From positions 1 through 31,259 of the forward strand of contig UQVU01000007.1 of assembly GCA_900544475.1 (NCBI GenBank): a stretch of DNA of 31,259 nucleotides, in the 5' to 3' direction. Origin of the DNA: an uncultured Butyricicoccus sp. Its GTDB lineage: Bacteria; Bacillota; Clostridia; Oscillospirales; Butyricicoccaceae. Shown here one piece after another: positions 15,298 to 23,220 of this stretch. The notes beneath the pieces were generated by a model. It had not been told where the DNA came from. It did not search any database and was given only the letters and a program-made list of their open reading frames with translations. Made by a program: the position numbers and the translations under genes. How positions within the stretch are numbered: position 1 is the first letter of the stretch; every line of letters begins with the position of its first letter.

Positions 15298-16397
15298 ATC
15301 GGCTTCACCATCGCAACAGCGTAAACAAGTTCGAGATAGAGTATCGTGCAGGACGCGCCGAGCATGCCGAGCAGCAGCGCAAAGCCGCTTCCGATGCCGG
15401 AGAGCAGGCGTCTGAGGCTGTCCGAGCACAGGGGCGAGAGCAGCGCCGCGCCCAGCTTGAAGCACAGGCAGCACGCTCCGGCGCGGACGAAGGGCGCAAG
15501 GCAGATGGCCGTGACGCAGACCATGCCGAACACGCCGACCGAGCCGCGCAGGAGCGAAGCGCCCGAAAGCACGGTTTCCGCAGCGTCGCTCATCACGCCG
15601 CCGACCACAGGAACCGCCCCCGAAACCGCGAATTTCGCCGTTTTGAGCGCCAGTCTGTCCACATTGCCCGAAACGCCGCCTGCCACTGCGAGATAGGCGG
15701 TGAAGAGCGTGAGCATGAGCTTGAGTGCCCCGGCGGTCAGACTTCCGACGCCGTCCGCAAGGCCGCGCAGCATCCCGTTTCCGGCGGCGGCGTCCACCAC
15801 CGTTACCGCGAGATACACGCACACCGCCGGGACGAGCAGGCTTTCGGTCAGCCGCAGCACAAGGTCAAAGACGAGCATGGTCGCGGCCTGAAGCGCGGTC
15901 GCGGTGACGGCGTTTCCGCCCATCGAGAGCGCCGCCGCGAGCACCGGCTGAAGCGCGGCCGAGAACACGCCGATGCCGTCAAGCGCCGAGCGGCAGAGCG
16001 CCAGCACGCCCGAGAAATCCTGAAGCAGCACCGCCGACACGCCGAGCACCCCGGCAAGGTCCACCGCCTCGTCTGCCGCGCCTCCGGCGGCGTGGGAAAA
16101 GCCGCGCAGGAGGGCGGTCAGGATAATGATGCCGGCTGCCGCCGTCATGCTGCCGAGGGCGCTTTTCCAGGCGCGTTCCGCGTCCGGCGCGGCGTTTCGA
16201 AAGAGGCGCGAAAACGAGGCCGTGACGTCCCCGCCGTCCGTGCCGGCGAGGTAATCCTGCGCGTCCCCCGAAACCGCGCTCCGCAGCGTCCGCTCGTCCT
16301 GCACGGTCTGCGCTGCGGCGTCAAAGGCACCTGCCTGCACCGCAAAAGCCGCGCAAAGCAGCAGGCAGAGCGCGAAAACACGTGTAAATCTGCGCAT
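15294..16397 (-). CDS. spoIIIAE: Stage III sporulation protein AE
   Basis: 367-residue polytopic membrane protein. A signal-type N terminus (RRFTRVFALCLLLCAAFAVQAGAF) precedes an extracytoplasmic stretch of about 80 residues, then about seven hydrophobic segments, starting with MTAAAGIIILTALLRGF and ending at LLLGMLGASCTILYLELVYAVAMV. It is the most conserved multi-pass component of the SpoIIIA complex, thought to form the membrane channel or export platform. ATG at 16397 shares one base with the spoIIIAD stop (TGATG). The open frame upstream to 16799 is a shadow of spoIIIAD. Confidence 0.94.
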   Translation of the reverse strand: MRRFTRVFALCLLLCAAFAVQAGAFDAAAQTVQDERTLRSAVSGDAQDYLAGTDGGDVTASFSRLFRNAAPDAERAWKSALGSMTAAAGIIILTALLRGFSHAAGGAADEAVDLAGVLGVSAVLLQDFSGVLALCRSALDGIGVFSAALQPVLAAALSMGGNAVTATALQAATMLVFDLVLRLTESLLVPAVCVYLAVTVVDAAAGNGMLRGLADGVGSLTAGALKLMLTLFTAYLAVAGGVSGNVDRLALKTAKFAVSGAVPVVGGVMSDAAETVLSGASLLRGSVGVFGMVCVTAICLAPFVRAGACCLCFKLGAALLSPLCSDSLRRLLSGIGSGFALLLGMLGASCTILYLELVYAVAMVKPI

Positions 16398-16786
16398 CAC
16401 GCCGTCCAGTCCGCGAGAAATGTAAGCACCTGCTCCAGAAGCGGCAGCGCCGCCGTGAGCGCCATCACCGCGCCCGCAAGCTCGACCTTGGCGGCAAGCG
16501 CGGACTGCCCGGCGTCCCGGCAGAGCGCTGCCAGAATGCGCACGAGCGCCGCTATCCCGACGACACGCAGCACCGGAAGGTAAAGACCGCTCTCCAGATT
16601 TCCCCGCTCGAGCAGCGCGGAGAACCGCCGCACCGTGTCCTGCGCCGCCGTGCCGACCTGCCAGAGCAGCACGGCTCCCGCCGCCAGCACGAGCAGAAAC
16701 GCGATGACCGGCGCGTCCTTCTTTAGAACGAGCGACAGCACGAGCGTGAGCACGGTCACGCCGGCAAGCATCCCTGCCCCGCTCAA
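16397..16786 (-). CDS. spoIIIAD: Stage III sporulation protein AD
   Basis: 129-residue membrane protein with about four hydrophobic segments: AGVTVLTLVLSLVL, VIAFLLVLAAGAVLLWQV, YLPVLRVVGIAALVRIL and the C-terminal ALTAALPLLEQVLTFL. A TTG at 16786 overlaps the spoIIIAC stop as TTGA; an ATG five codons later is the alternative start, and no strong Shine-Dalgarno separates the two, so translation is probably coupled. SpoIIIAD and SpoIIIAC resemble each other and are compared with small membrane components of flagellar/type III export. Confidence 0.92.
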   Translation of the reverse strand: MSGAGMLAGVTVLTLVLSLVLKKDAPVIAFLLVLAAGAVLLWQVGTAAQDTVRRFSALLERGNLESGLYLPVLRVVGIAALVRILAALCRDAGQSALAAKVELAGAVMALTAALPLLEQVLTFLADWTA

Positions 16787-16977
16787 AAGCCGAACACACT
16801 TTTCATCATGTCGAACAGGCGGCTGATCTGCTCGACGATCAGCATGAGCACCACGATAAGCCCCGCAAGCGTGGTCATGAGCGCCTGCTCGTCGCGCCCC
16901 GACCGCGTGAGCAGCTGAGTCAGCACCGCAACCAGAATGCCGACCGCCGCGATGCGGAAAATCAAATCAACATCCAT
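16783..16977 (-). CDS. spoIIIAC: Stage III sporulation protein AC
   Basis: 64 residues, mostly two membrane helices (IFRIAAVGILVAVLTQLL and LMTTLAGLIVVLMLIVEQI), matching the very small SpoIIIAC family. ATG at 16977 is five bases after GGAGG. The frame is open as far as 17184, but that part overlaps spoIIIAB and is a shadow. Sits between spoIIIAB (13-bp gap) and spoIIIAD (overlap). Confidence 0.93.
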   Translation of the reverse strand: MDVDLIFRIAAVGILVAVLTQLLTRSGRDEQALMTTLAGLIVVLMLIVEQISRLFDMMKSVFGF

Positions 16978-16990
16978 GTTTTCCTCCGTC

Positions 16991-17509
16991 CTACACGAGC
17001 ACCAGAATGACGAGCAGACCGGCCGCGATGCCGCAGGTGCGGCACAGGCTCCCCCGGTCGTGCAGCTCGGCGGCGGCAAGCTCCCGCGCGGCCTGAAGGC
17101 GGTGCAGGACCGCGTCCAGTCCTGCCTTCTGCTCGGCGGCGTCGTAGCGGCCGAGAAAGCCCGCCGCTTCGCACAGGATGTCACACTCCTCGCGGCCCAG
17201 CCCGGCGTCGAGCCGCGCCGCCCGCATTCCCGCGCACCACAGGTAGCCGAGCGACAGGCCGCTCCGCTCGCGCAGACGGCGGCTGAGGCCGGAGAAAATC
17301 CGGCGCACGACCTGGTTTTCGTTCTTCGAGAGCAGGTCGATGATTTCCGGCATGGGCGTGCGGCGCGAGGCGATTTCGCTCTCCATCAGCCGCAGCGCGA
17401 GCAGCATGGCGTCCGCCGCCGCGACTCGCCGCCGCATTTCCCGTCTGGCATTCAGGCCGAGCGCCGCGCACGAGCCGAAAACCATGATGGAACCGATAAG
17501 TTTCAGCAT
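16991..17509 (-). CDS. spoIIIAB: Stage III sporulation protein AB
   Basis: 172 residues: a membrane helix at the N terminus (KLIGSIMVFGSCAALGL), a central all-helical soluble domain (RRRVAAADAMLLALRLMESEI through HDRGSLCR), and a hydrophobic C terminus (IAAGLLVILVLV). The soluble part resembles GspF-type helical bundles, fitting the view that SpoIIIAA and SpoIIIAB form an ATPase-platform pair like those of secretion systems. ATG at 17509 overlaps the end of spoIIIAA by seven bases. Confidence 0.92.
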   Translation of the reverse strand: MLKLIGSIMVFGSCAALGLNARREMRRRVAAADAMLLALRLMESEIASRRTPMPEIIDLLSKNENQVVRRIFSGLSRRLRERSGLSLGYLWCAGMRAARLDAGLGREECDILCEAAGFLGRYDAAEQKAGLDAVLHRLQAARELAAAELHDRGSLCRTCGIAAGLLVILVLV

Positions 17510-18402
17510 TGCAATCCCTCCGTTTTCTCCATCCGGTAAAACCGTTTTCCGTCTTTGCAGGAAATCACCATCACCCGCTCGAACACGCCGAGCGACAGCA
17601 GCCGCCGGTAAAGGGGTCTGCGGCTGAGGTCGGATACGTTCCGCGCGTGTGCGGTCGCGAGCACCGCCGTGCCGCAGTGGGCGCAGAGCGCGACCGCGTC
17701 GATGTCCTCGGGTGAGGTGATCTCGTCCATCGCAAGCAGCTCCGGCGACATGGTTTTGAGCAGCATGAGCGCCGCCTGCTTTTTCGTGCAGCCTTCAAGA
17801 ATGTCGGTGTGCCGCCCGACGCGGAACTGCGGCACGCCCTCGAAAAGTCCCGCGATCTCGCCCCGCTCGTCCGCGACCGCGACAGTGTGCCCCGCGTCCG
17901 ACACAAGCCGCACCCACTCGCGCACGAGGGTGGTCTTGCCGCAGCCGGGCGGCGCAAGCACGAGCAGCGACAGGAGCGGATTTTCCGCTGCAAAGGGCAA
18001 AAGAATGCGGTCGATTGTTTCAATCTGCCGCGCCACGCGCAGATTCAGCGACGAGATGCGCCGCACACCCGTGACCGCGCCGTTTTCTGTCACCGCCGTG
18101 CCGCAGAGGCCGAGCCGGTGGCCTCCCGCAAGCGGCAGGAAGCCGTTTTTCATGCTCTCCGCGCAGCTGTGGAGCGAGTAGCGCGAGGCGCGGCTCACGG
18201 TTTCGCGCAGCTCGTCCGCCGTCACCGGAGGGAGCGCGAGCGTCTGCTCCCGGCCGCCCGTCCGCACGCCCGGCGCTTCGCCGCACCGTAACCGCAGCTC
18301 CTCGATTTTGTCCTGCGATGCGATTTCTCTCAGCATCGCGGCCCGCGTTTCCGGCAGGCAGGCGATTGCTTCCCGCCACGCCGCGTCCTGTCTGTTCTCC
18401 AT
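17503..18402 (-). CDS. spoIIIAA: Stage III sporulation protein AA (AAA+/secretion-type ATPase)
   Basis: 299-residue cytoplasmic ATPase, the likely energy source of the feeding-tube complex. Walker A PPGCGKTTL is at residues 151-159, Walker B-like ELLAMDEITSPEDI follows about 70 residues later, and GCTKKQAALML and AVLATAHARN are further family motifs. First gene of spoIIIAA-AH. ATG at 18402 is preceded by AGGTGAT. A candidate sigma-E promoter lies at 18420-18449. It is divergent from the recombinase gene at 18541. Confidence 0.95.
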   Translation of the reverse strand: MENRQDAAWREAIACLPETRAAMLREIASQDKIEELRLRCGEAPGVRTGGREQTLALPPVTADELRETVSRASRYSLHSCAESMKNGFLPLAGGHRLGLCGTAVTENGAVTGVRRISSLNLRVARQIETIDRILLPFAAENPLLSLLVLAPPGCGKTTLVREWVRLVSDAGHTVAVADERGEIAGLFEGVPQFRVGRHTDILEGCTKKQAALMLLKTMSPELLAMDEITSPEDIDAVALCAHCGTAVLATAHARNVSDLSRRPLYRRLLSLGVFERVMVISCKDGKRFYRMEKTEGLQC

Positions 18403-18419
18403 TTCACATCACCTGCTCC

Positions 18420-18449
18420 ATTCTATGAGCGGCTCGTCCAGAAAAACAC
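18420..18449 (-). promoter_or_regulatory. Candidate sigma-E promoter of the spoIIIA operon
   Basis: Minus-strand CATAGAAT (18420-18427) differs at one base from the sigma-E -10 consensus CATACAAT; 14 bp further up lies GTGTTTTT, a partial match to the -35. In Bacillus subtilis this operon is driven by sigma-E, so position and function agree. The -35 match is weak. Confidence 0.45.
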
Positions 18450-18495
18450 CGCGTCCCGGCGACGGATTTCGACCGTTTTCCCGTGAGGTGCGGCA

Positions 18496-18501
18496 TATAA
18501 T
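18496..18501 (+). promoter_or_regulatory. Possible -10 element for the recombinase gene
   Basis: A perfect TATAAT lies 40 bases before the ATG at 18541. I cannot find a convincing -35 at 16-18 bp, so only the -10 is offered. Confidence 0.3.
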
Positions 18502-18540
18502 AGGGTCACATAATTGAAATTAAAAAGGAGCGTGCACATA

Positions 18541-19323
18541 ATGACATCCACGACCGACGACGTCATTCTGCTTGACGATACCCTGACTGAAACCTTTCTC
18601 ACCGACCTGCAAAGCCGCGGCCGCACCGAGGAGACCCTCAAATGCTACCGCAACAGCATCGGCAAGCTGCGCGGCTTTCTGCCCGGGCACCGGCTGAGCC
18701 ACGATGCGATGCTGCAATGGCCGGACGCACTGCGCGAACAAGGCTACTGCCCGAGCACGGTCAACAGCGCGGTTTCAGCAGCGAACAGCCTGCTGGCGTT
18801 CTGCGGAAAGCGCGGCTGGCAGGTCATGCCCTCACCCCTGCCCGAAACCGAGCAGCCCGAGCTTTCGCGCCGCGAATATCTGCGGCTGCTCCAGACCGCG
18901 CGCATCCTCGAAAAGGAACGCGCCTACCTGCTCGTGAAGCTGCTCGGCACGACCGGACTGCCGGTGCATCTGCTGCCCGAGGTGACGGTCGAGGCGGTCG
19001 GGAGCGGCCGGCTGCCCGCCTGCGATATGGCGCTCTGCGGCAGTCTGAAAGAGGAGCTTCTCGCCTTCGCCGCCCGCGAGGGTATCTCCGCAGGGCCGGT
19101 TTTCGTCACGCGGCGCGGCACGCCGGTCGGCCGCACGACCGTTACCGCCCTCATTCAGGCGCTGTCGCATGACGCCCGGGTCGAGCCGGGCAAGTGCACG
19201 CCGCGCTGCCTGCGCAAGCTCTACCTCCGAACGCAGGAGCAGATACAGACCCTTGTGTCCACCCTCGCCCAGAAGGAATACGAAAAGCTCCTCCGCGACG
19301 AGCAGCAGAAAATCGGGTGGTAG
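18541..19323 (+). CDS. Degenerate tyrosine recombinase/integrase-like protein
   Basis: 260 residues with the tyrosine-recombinase layout: an N-terminal SAM-like core-binding domain (FLTDLQSRGRTEETLKCYRN and later STVNSAVSAANSLLAFC, about residues 15-90) and a C-terminal domain that keeps the fold but not the chemistry. The first catalytic Arg, normally in TGLR, is Pro141 (TGLP). The HxLRH box reads RCLRK at 222-226, so both His are lost and only the Arg remains. Tyr247 could be the nucleophile remnant. It is therefore probably inactive as a recombinase, perhaps a DNA-binding protein. ATG at 18541 has AAGGAG ten bases upstream; an earlier TTG at 18514 has none. It is the only plus-strand gene, set between spoIIIA and metG, with no att-like repeats seen. 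Confidence 0.75.
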   Translation: MTSTTDDVILLDDTLTETFLTDLQSRGRTEETLKCYRNSIGKLRGFLPGHRLSHDAMLQWPDALREQGYCPSTVNSAVSAANSLLAFCGKRGWQVMPSPLPETEQPELSRREYLRLLQTARILEKERAYLLVKLLGTTGLPVHLLPEVTVEAVGSGRLPACDMALCGSLKEELLAFAAREGISAGPVFVTRRGTPVGRTTVTALIQALSHDARVEPGKCTPRCLRKLYLRTQEQIQTLVSTLAQKEYEKLLRDEQQKIGW

Positions 19324-19330
19324 GCATAAA

Positions 19331-19357
19331 AAAGAGCGCAGACAAAATGTCTGCGCT
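19331..19357 (-). terminator. Intrinsic terminator of metG
   Basis: A perfect stem with arms GAGCGCAGAC and GTCTGCGCTC and a short loop, followed on the minus strand by six T. It ends transcription coming from metG. On the plus strand, no T run follows, so it would serve the recombinase gene poorly. Confidence 0.85.
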
Positions 19358-19400
19358 CTCAGTCCGTCGAAAAAATTCAATTTTACACAAAACAGCAGCC

Positions 19401-19572
19401 GCGCGGCAGCGCGCATGAAAGAGCGTTTGCTGCGCAAACGCATAAAAACCGAGGACATGTGCCTCGGTTTTTATACTTTTAGAGGGAGAAAGTTTCCGCA
19501 TGGGAACTTTCGGACGACTCGTGTTCTGCGAAGTCAGAACACACCTGCCGGCGGAACTGTAGTTCCGCGGCA
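19401..19572. repeat. Modular hairpin repeat A, copy 4 (six hairpins in a row)
   Basis: Same order of modules as 3717-3891: hairpins at 19401-19412, 19423-19441, 19442-19474, 19488-19511, 19521-19542 and 19546-19572. The fifth hairpin is identical to 3839-3860. The second, third, fourth and sixth have different stem bases that still pair; the sixth keeps a single bulged G after the first four bases of the 5' arm. It fills the space between the metG stop and its terminator. Confidence 0.8.
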
Positions 19573-19575
19573 TGT

Positions 19576-21513
19576 TCAGCAGAGCTTTGCGCCTGCCGGG
19601 ATATTGTCGTCCAGCATCAGCAGGTTCAGCTTCTCGTCCTTCTCTGCGGACAGGAGCATGCCGTTCGACTCCTGTCCCATCATCTTGCGCGGCGGCAGGT
19701 TGGTGACGGCGACGACCGTCTTGCCGACCAGTTCCTCCGGCTTGTAATACTTCGCGATGCCGGAGAGGATCTGACGCGGGGTGCCCGAGCCGTCGTCCAG
19801 CTGGAACTTCAGCAGCTTGTTGCTCTTCTTGACGTTCTCGCACGCGAGGACCTTGCATACGGTCATATCGACCTTGCAGAAATCGTCAAACGGGATGTCC
19901 GGCAGGAACTCGACAGCCGGCTTTGCAGCCTCTGCCTGCTTTGCCTTGTTCTCCTCCTCGATTTCCGCGAGCTTCTTCGGAATGTCGATGCGCTCGAACA
20001 GGATGGACGCCTCGCCTACCGGCTGACCGGCCTGCATGCCGTCGAAGGACGCAAGGCTCTCGACGCCCTTGTTCTCGATGCCGAGCTGCGTGAAGATCTT
20101 GTCGGCGGTGTCCGGCAGATACGGCTTCAGCTCGACCGCCGCAAAGCGGATCGCCTCAAGCAGGTTGTACATGACCGTGCCCAGACGCTCCTTTTTGCTC
20201 TCGTCCTTTGCAAGCGCCCACGGCATGGTTTCGTCAATATACTTGTTCGAGCGGCGCAGCAGCGCGAATACCTCGTCGATGGCGTCCGCTACGTGCAGAG
20301 TCGCCATCTTCTTCTCGACCGCCGCCGGCAGGCCGAGGGCGACTGCCTTCAGCTCGTCGTCGAGTGCTTCCGGTGCGGTCGGCGCCGGAACGATGCCGCC
20401 GAAATACTTCTTGGTCATGGCAATGGTACGGTTGACGAGGTTGCCCAGAACATTCGCGAGATCGGAGTTGATGCGCTCGCAGATCAGCTCGTAGGACAGC
20501 ACGCCGTCGTTTGCAAACGGCATCTCATGCAGCACGTAGTAGCGGACTGCGTCCACGCCGAACAGACGAACGAGGTCGTCCGCGTAAATCACGTTGCCGA
20601 GCGACTTGGACATCTTGCCGTCGCCGACGAGCAGCCACGGATGGCCGAATACCTGCTTCGGGAGCGGCTCGCCGAGCGCCATCAGGAAGATCGGCCAATA
20701 GATGGTGTGGAAGCGGATGATGTCCTTGCCGATGAGGTGAACGTCCGCCGGCCAGAACTTCTTGTAGTGCTCGTCATGGTTGCCGTCCGGGTCATAGCCG
20801 CAGAAGGTGATATAGTTGGTCAGTGCATCGAGCCAGACGTAGACAACGTGACCCGGGTCGAAATCGACCGGAATGCCCCAGCTGAACGAGGTGCGGGATA
20901 CGCAGAGGTCCTGAAGACCCGGTTTGACGAAGTTGTCGACCATCTCGTTCTTGCGGCTCTCCGGCTGAATGAACTCCGGATGCTCCTCGATGTGCTTCAT
21001 CAGGCGGTCAGCGTACTTGCTCATCTTAAAGAAGTATGCTTCCTCCTCGGCGTCCACGCACGGGCGGCCGCAGTCCGGGCAGCAGCCGTCCTTGAGCTGG
21101 CTCTCGGTCCAGAAGGACTCGCACGGCTTGCAGTATTTGCCCTTGTAGGCGCCCTTATAGATGTCGCCCTGGTCGTGCAGCTTCTTAAAGATCTTCTGCA
21201 CCTTTTTCTCGTGCATCGGGTCGGTGGTGCGGATGAACTTGTCGTAGGTGGTGTTCATCAGGTCCCAGATTGCCTTGACTTCGCCCGCGACCTTGTCAAC
21301 GTGCTGCTGCGGCGTGATGCCGGCAGCCTCTGCCTTCTCCTGGATCTTCTGGCCATGCTCATCGGTGCCGGTCTGGAAGTAAACGTCGTAGCCGGTCATA
21401 CGCTTGTAGCGCGCGATCGCGTCGGCCAGCACGATTTCGTAGGTGTTGCCGATGTGCGGCTTTGCCGAGGTGTAGGCAATGGCCGTAGAGATATAATAGG
21501 GTTTCTTGTCCAT
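19576..21513 (-). CDS. metG: Methionyl-tRNA synthetase
   Basis: Class I synthetase charging tRNA-Met for initiation and elongation. The 645-residue form has the HIGH motif as HIGN at residues 20-23, the zinc-knuckle cysteines CKPC and CPDC in the connective peptide, and KMSKS (KMSKSLGN) near residue 300. The C-terminal 110 residues form an EMAPII/Trbp111 OB-fold tRNA-binding domain (VDMTVCKVLACENV, then GSGTPRQILSGIAKYY) that dimerises the enzyme. ATG at 21513 has AAAAGGAG upstream. It is preceded by a T-box leader (21546-21846) and ends before the hairpin array at 19401-19572. Confidence 0.97.
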   Translation of the reverse strand: MDKKPYYISTAIAYTSAKPHIGNTYEIVLADAIARYKRMTGYDVYFQTGTDEHGQKIQEKAEAAGITPQQHVDKVAGEVKAIWDLMNTTYDKFIRTTDPMHEKKVQKIFKKLHDQGDIYKGAYKGKYCKPCESFWTESQLKDGCCPDCGRPCVDAEEEAYFFKMSKYADRLMKHIEEHPEFIQPESRKNEMVDNFVKPGLQDLCVSRTSFSWGIPVDFDPGHVVYVWLDALTNYITFCGYDPDGNHDEHYKKFWPADVHLIGKDIIRFHTIYWPIFLMALGEPLPKQVFGHPWLLVGDGKMSKSLGNVIYADDLVRLFGVDAVRYYVLHEMPFANDGVLSYELICERINSDLANVLGNLVNRTIAMTKKYFGGIVPAPTAPEALDDELKAVALGLPAAVEKKMATLHVADAIDEVFALLRRSNKYIDETMPWALAKDESKKERLGTVMYNLLEAIRFAAVELKPYLPDTADKIFTQLGIENKGVESLASFDGMQAGQPVGEASILFERIDIPKKLAEIEEENKAKQAEAAKPAVEFLPDIPFDDFCKVDMTVCKVLACENVKKSNKLLKFQLDDGSGTPRQILSGIAKYYKPEELVGKTVVAVTNLPPRKMMGQESNGMLLSAEKDEKLNLLMLDDNIPAGAKLC

Positions 21514-21545
21514 GTTTTCTCTCCTTTTATTCTGTAATGGAGCCG

Positions 21546-21846
21546 AAAAAAGCTCCCGTCCCGGACGGCAGAACGCCTGTCAAGGACGGGAGCGAAGCGC
21601 CTCCGTGTTACCACCTTGTTTTGCGCCGCCCTCGCAGACGTGCGCCTCTGCGGGTACGATAGCGTACCCGTCTGTCCCGGTAACGGCGGACCAGACCGCC
21701 GCAGCCTTGCCGGAAAGCGCCGGTTCGGTGCGGTGCTCCAAGGCCATTTTCCGCAGCGCTCTCCGCGTCCCGCTCTCACCGTCCGGAACTCGCTATACCG
21801 TGCCCTGCTGCGTACTTTCCTTTTCATCGCATTTCATCGTATTAAC
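21546..21846 (-). promoter_or_regulatory. T-box riboswitch leader of metG
   Basis: A 300-base leader with the hallmark T-box sequence AAGGTGGTAACACGGAG on the minus strand (21601-21617), directly followed by a terminator hairpin with arms GCTCCCGTCC and GGACGGGAGC and six T (21546-21593). Uncharged tRNA-Met would stabilise the antiterminator and allow metG transcription. ATG at 21745-21747 in a purine-rich, loop-like context (GGAAAATGG) is a plausible Met specifier codon, though I could not fold stem I to prove it. Confidence 0.92.
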
Positions 21847-21852
21847 ATTACT

Positions 21853-21881
21853 ATCTTACAACAAATGCGGTGCTCTGTCAA
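21853..21881 (-). promoter_or_regulatory. Promoter of the metG T-box transcript
   Basis: Minus-strand TTGACA (21876-21881), 17-bp spacer, TAAGAT (21853-21858). Near-consensus sigma-A promoter; predicted start near 21846, just before the T-box leader. Confidence 0.85.
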
Positions 21882-21896
21882 TATTCTGTGCGCGTT

Positions 21897-22673
21897 TTAC
21901 CGTCCCGGCACGCCACCGAGTGCCTGCGCGATGTCCCGGCTCGCGCAGAGAAGCGGCCCGCGCAGCTGAATGATGCGCTCGTCCGGCATACGGGTCGCCG
22001 GGGCGGAAAGTGAAATCGCGTAAAAGGCGTGGCCGCGGTAGTCAGGTATCGCGGCGGCGATGCAGCGCACGCCCATCTCGTTTTCCTCGTTGTCGAGCGC
22101 GTAGCCGAGCTGACGCGCCTTGTCGATTTCGCGGAAGAAAGCCTCCTCGTCCGTAACCGTGTTCTCGGTCCACGAATAGACGTCGCTCCCCTCCCAGACC
22201 TCGCGCGCCTCGGAGAGCGGCCACGTCGAAAGAATGGCCTTGCCCACGCCCGTGCAGTACATCGGAAGCCGCATTCCGATGCGCGAAAACATACGGATGG
22301 CGCTGTTTCCGCTGTCTATCTTGTGGATATAGACCACATCGTTTTCGTCGCGCATGACGAGATGGACGGTTTCATCTGTCTCACGGCCGAGCCGCTCCAT
22401 GACGGCTCTTGCGCGGTCCACTACGTCCAGATTGTCCACGATATAGCTCGACATCTCGCACAGGCGCATTCCGGCGCGGTACATACTCGTTTCCGCGTCG
22501 CGCTGCACGTAGCCGCGCGTGCACATGCTCGCGAGCAGGCGGTGCACGGTGGATTTGTGCAGTCCGGTTTCGGCGGACAGTGCGCCGATGGACATTCCGC
22601 CGCGGCTGCGGCACAGAATTTCCAGCAGGTCAAAGGCTCGGTCGAGCGACTGAACCGACGAATGCTCTGTCAT
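21897..22673 (-). CDS. IclR-family transcriptional regulator
   Basis: 258-residue regulator with an N-terminal winged helix-turn-helix (SLDRAFDLLEIL, then MSIGALSAETGLHKSTVHRLLASM, about residues 10-60) and the C-terminal IclR effector domain (DENDVVYIHKIDS, MFSRIGMRLPMYCTGVGKAIL, and CIAAAIPDYRGHAFYAISLSAP). Such proteins usually sense small organic acids and repress or activate neighbouring catabolic genes. Here no catabolic operon is adjacent; the neighbours are panD and metG, so the target is unknown. ATG at 22673 is eight bases after GGGAG; its own promoter is at 22715-22743. Autoregulation is likely for the family but not shown. Confidence 0.92.
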   Translation of the reverse strand: MTEHSSVQSLDRAFDLLEILCRSRGGMSIGALSAETGLHKSTVHRLLASMCTRGYVQRDAETSMYRAGMRLCEMSSYIVDNLDVVDRARAVMERLGRETDETVHLVMRDENDVVYIHKIDSGNSAIRMFSRIGMRLPMYCTGVGKAILSTWPLSEAREVWEGSDVYSWTENTVTDEEAFFREIDKARQLGYALDNEENEMGVRCIAAAIPDYRGHAFYAISLSAPATRMPDERIIQLRGPLLCASRDIAQALGGVPGR

Positions 22674-22714
22674 TTCACAGACTCCCTTCGTTTCGTATTA
22701 TAAAACTACCTTTC

Positions 22715-22743
22715 ATGATACAGGGTTCATGTGAAAAATGCAA
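22715..22743 (-). promoter_or_regulatory. Promoter of the IclR-family gene
   Basis: Minus-strand TTGCAT (22738-22743), 17-bp spacer, TATCAT (22715-22720). The region 22694-22721 contains GTAT...ATAC inverted half-sites that overlap the -10 and could be an operator; this part is tentative. Confidence 0.6.
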
Positions 22744-22827
22744 GGGGTTTGCGGCGAGTTTTTTTGAGACCGCCGCCCGGAAGGCTTCCCTCCGAGCAGC
22801 GGCAATGTTCACTGTATTGTTCCGATT

Positions 22828-23220
22828 TTACGCCATATCGCGCAGCAGACCATGCTTTTCGTAGGTCGTGACGCGCTCGATGCGGTTGTCGTCGTCTACA
22901 AAAACCACCTGCGGCTTGTGCGTTTTCGCCTCCTCGGCGGAAAGCTCCGCGTAGCACATGATGATGACCTTGTCGCCCGTGCTGACGCAGCGCGCCGCCG
23001 CACCGTTCAGGCAGATCATGCCCGAGCCGCGCTCGCCCGAAATCGTGTAGGTTTCGAAGCGGCTGCCGTTGTTGACGTCAACGATCTGCACCTTTTCGTA
23101 TTCCAGAATGCCGGCAGCGTCCAGCAGGTCCTGATCGACCGTGATGGAGCCGACATAATCCAGCTCCGCCTGCACGACGGTCGCGCGGTGGATTTTTCCC
23201 TTGAGCATATGAAGCATCAT
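22828..23220 (-). CDS. panD: Aspartate 1-decarboxylase proenzyme
   Basis: Pyruvoyl enzyme that makes beta-alanine from aspartate for pantothenate synthesis. The 130-residue chain carries the self-cleavage site Gly24-Ser25 in YVGSITVD, the catalytic Lys9 (LKGKIHRA), and the conserved [15 protein letters not shown] and [11 protein letters not shown] segments. Ser25 would become the pyruvoyl group. ATG at 23220 overlaps the panC stop (ATGA). Last gene of the pan operon; no convincing terminator is visible in the gap to the IclR gene. Confidence 0.96.
   Translation of the reverse strand: MMLHMLKGKIHRATVVQAELDYVGSITVDQDLLDAAGILEYEKVQIVDVNNGSRFETYTISGERGSGMICLNGAAARCVSTGDKVIIMCYAELSAEEAKTHKPQVVFVDDDNRIERVTTYEKHGLLRDMA

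Noticed and set aside
15294..16799. 501-residue version of spoIIIAE and the 330-residue version of spoIIIAF
   Set aside because: The extra N-terminal parts overlap the preceding spoIIIA genes in another frame; the coupled starts at 16397 and 15297 fit family lengths.
18403..19575. Prophage or integrative element around the recombinase-like gene
   Set aside because: No direct repeats that look like att sites, no other mobile genes, and catalytic residues are missing.
20293..21537. 414-codon plus-strand open frame opposite metG
   Set aside because: Antisense frame of a clear metG; composition (Val/Ala/Arg/Glu-rich) is typical of a shadow frame.
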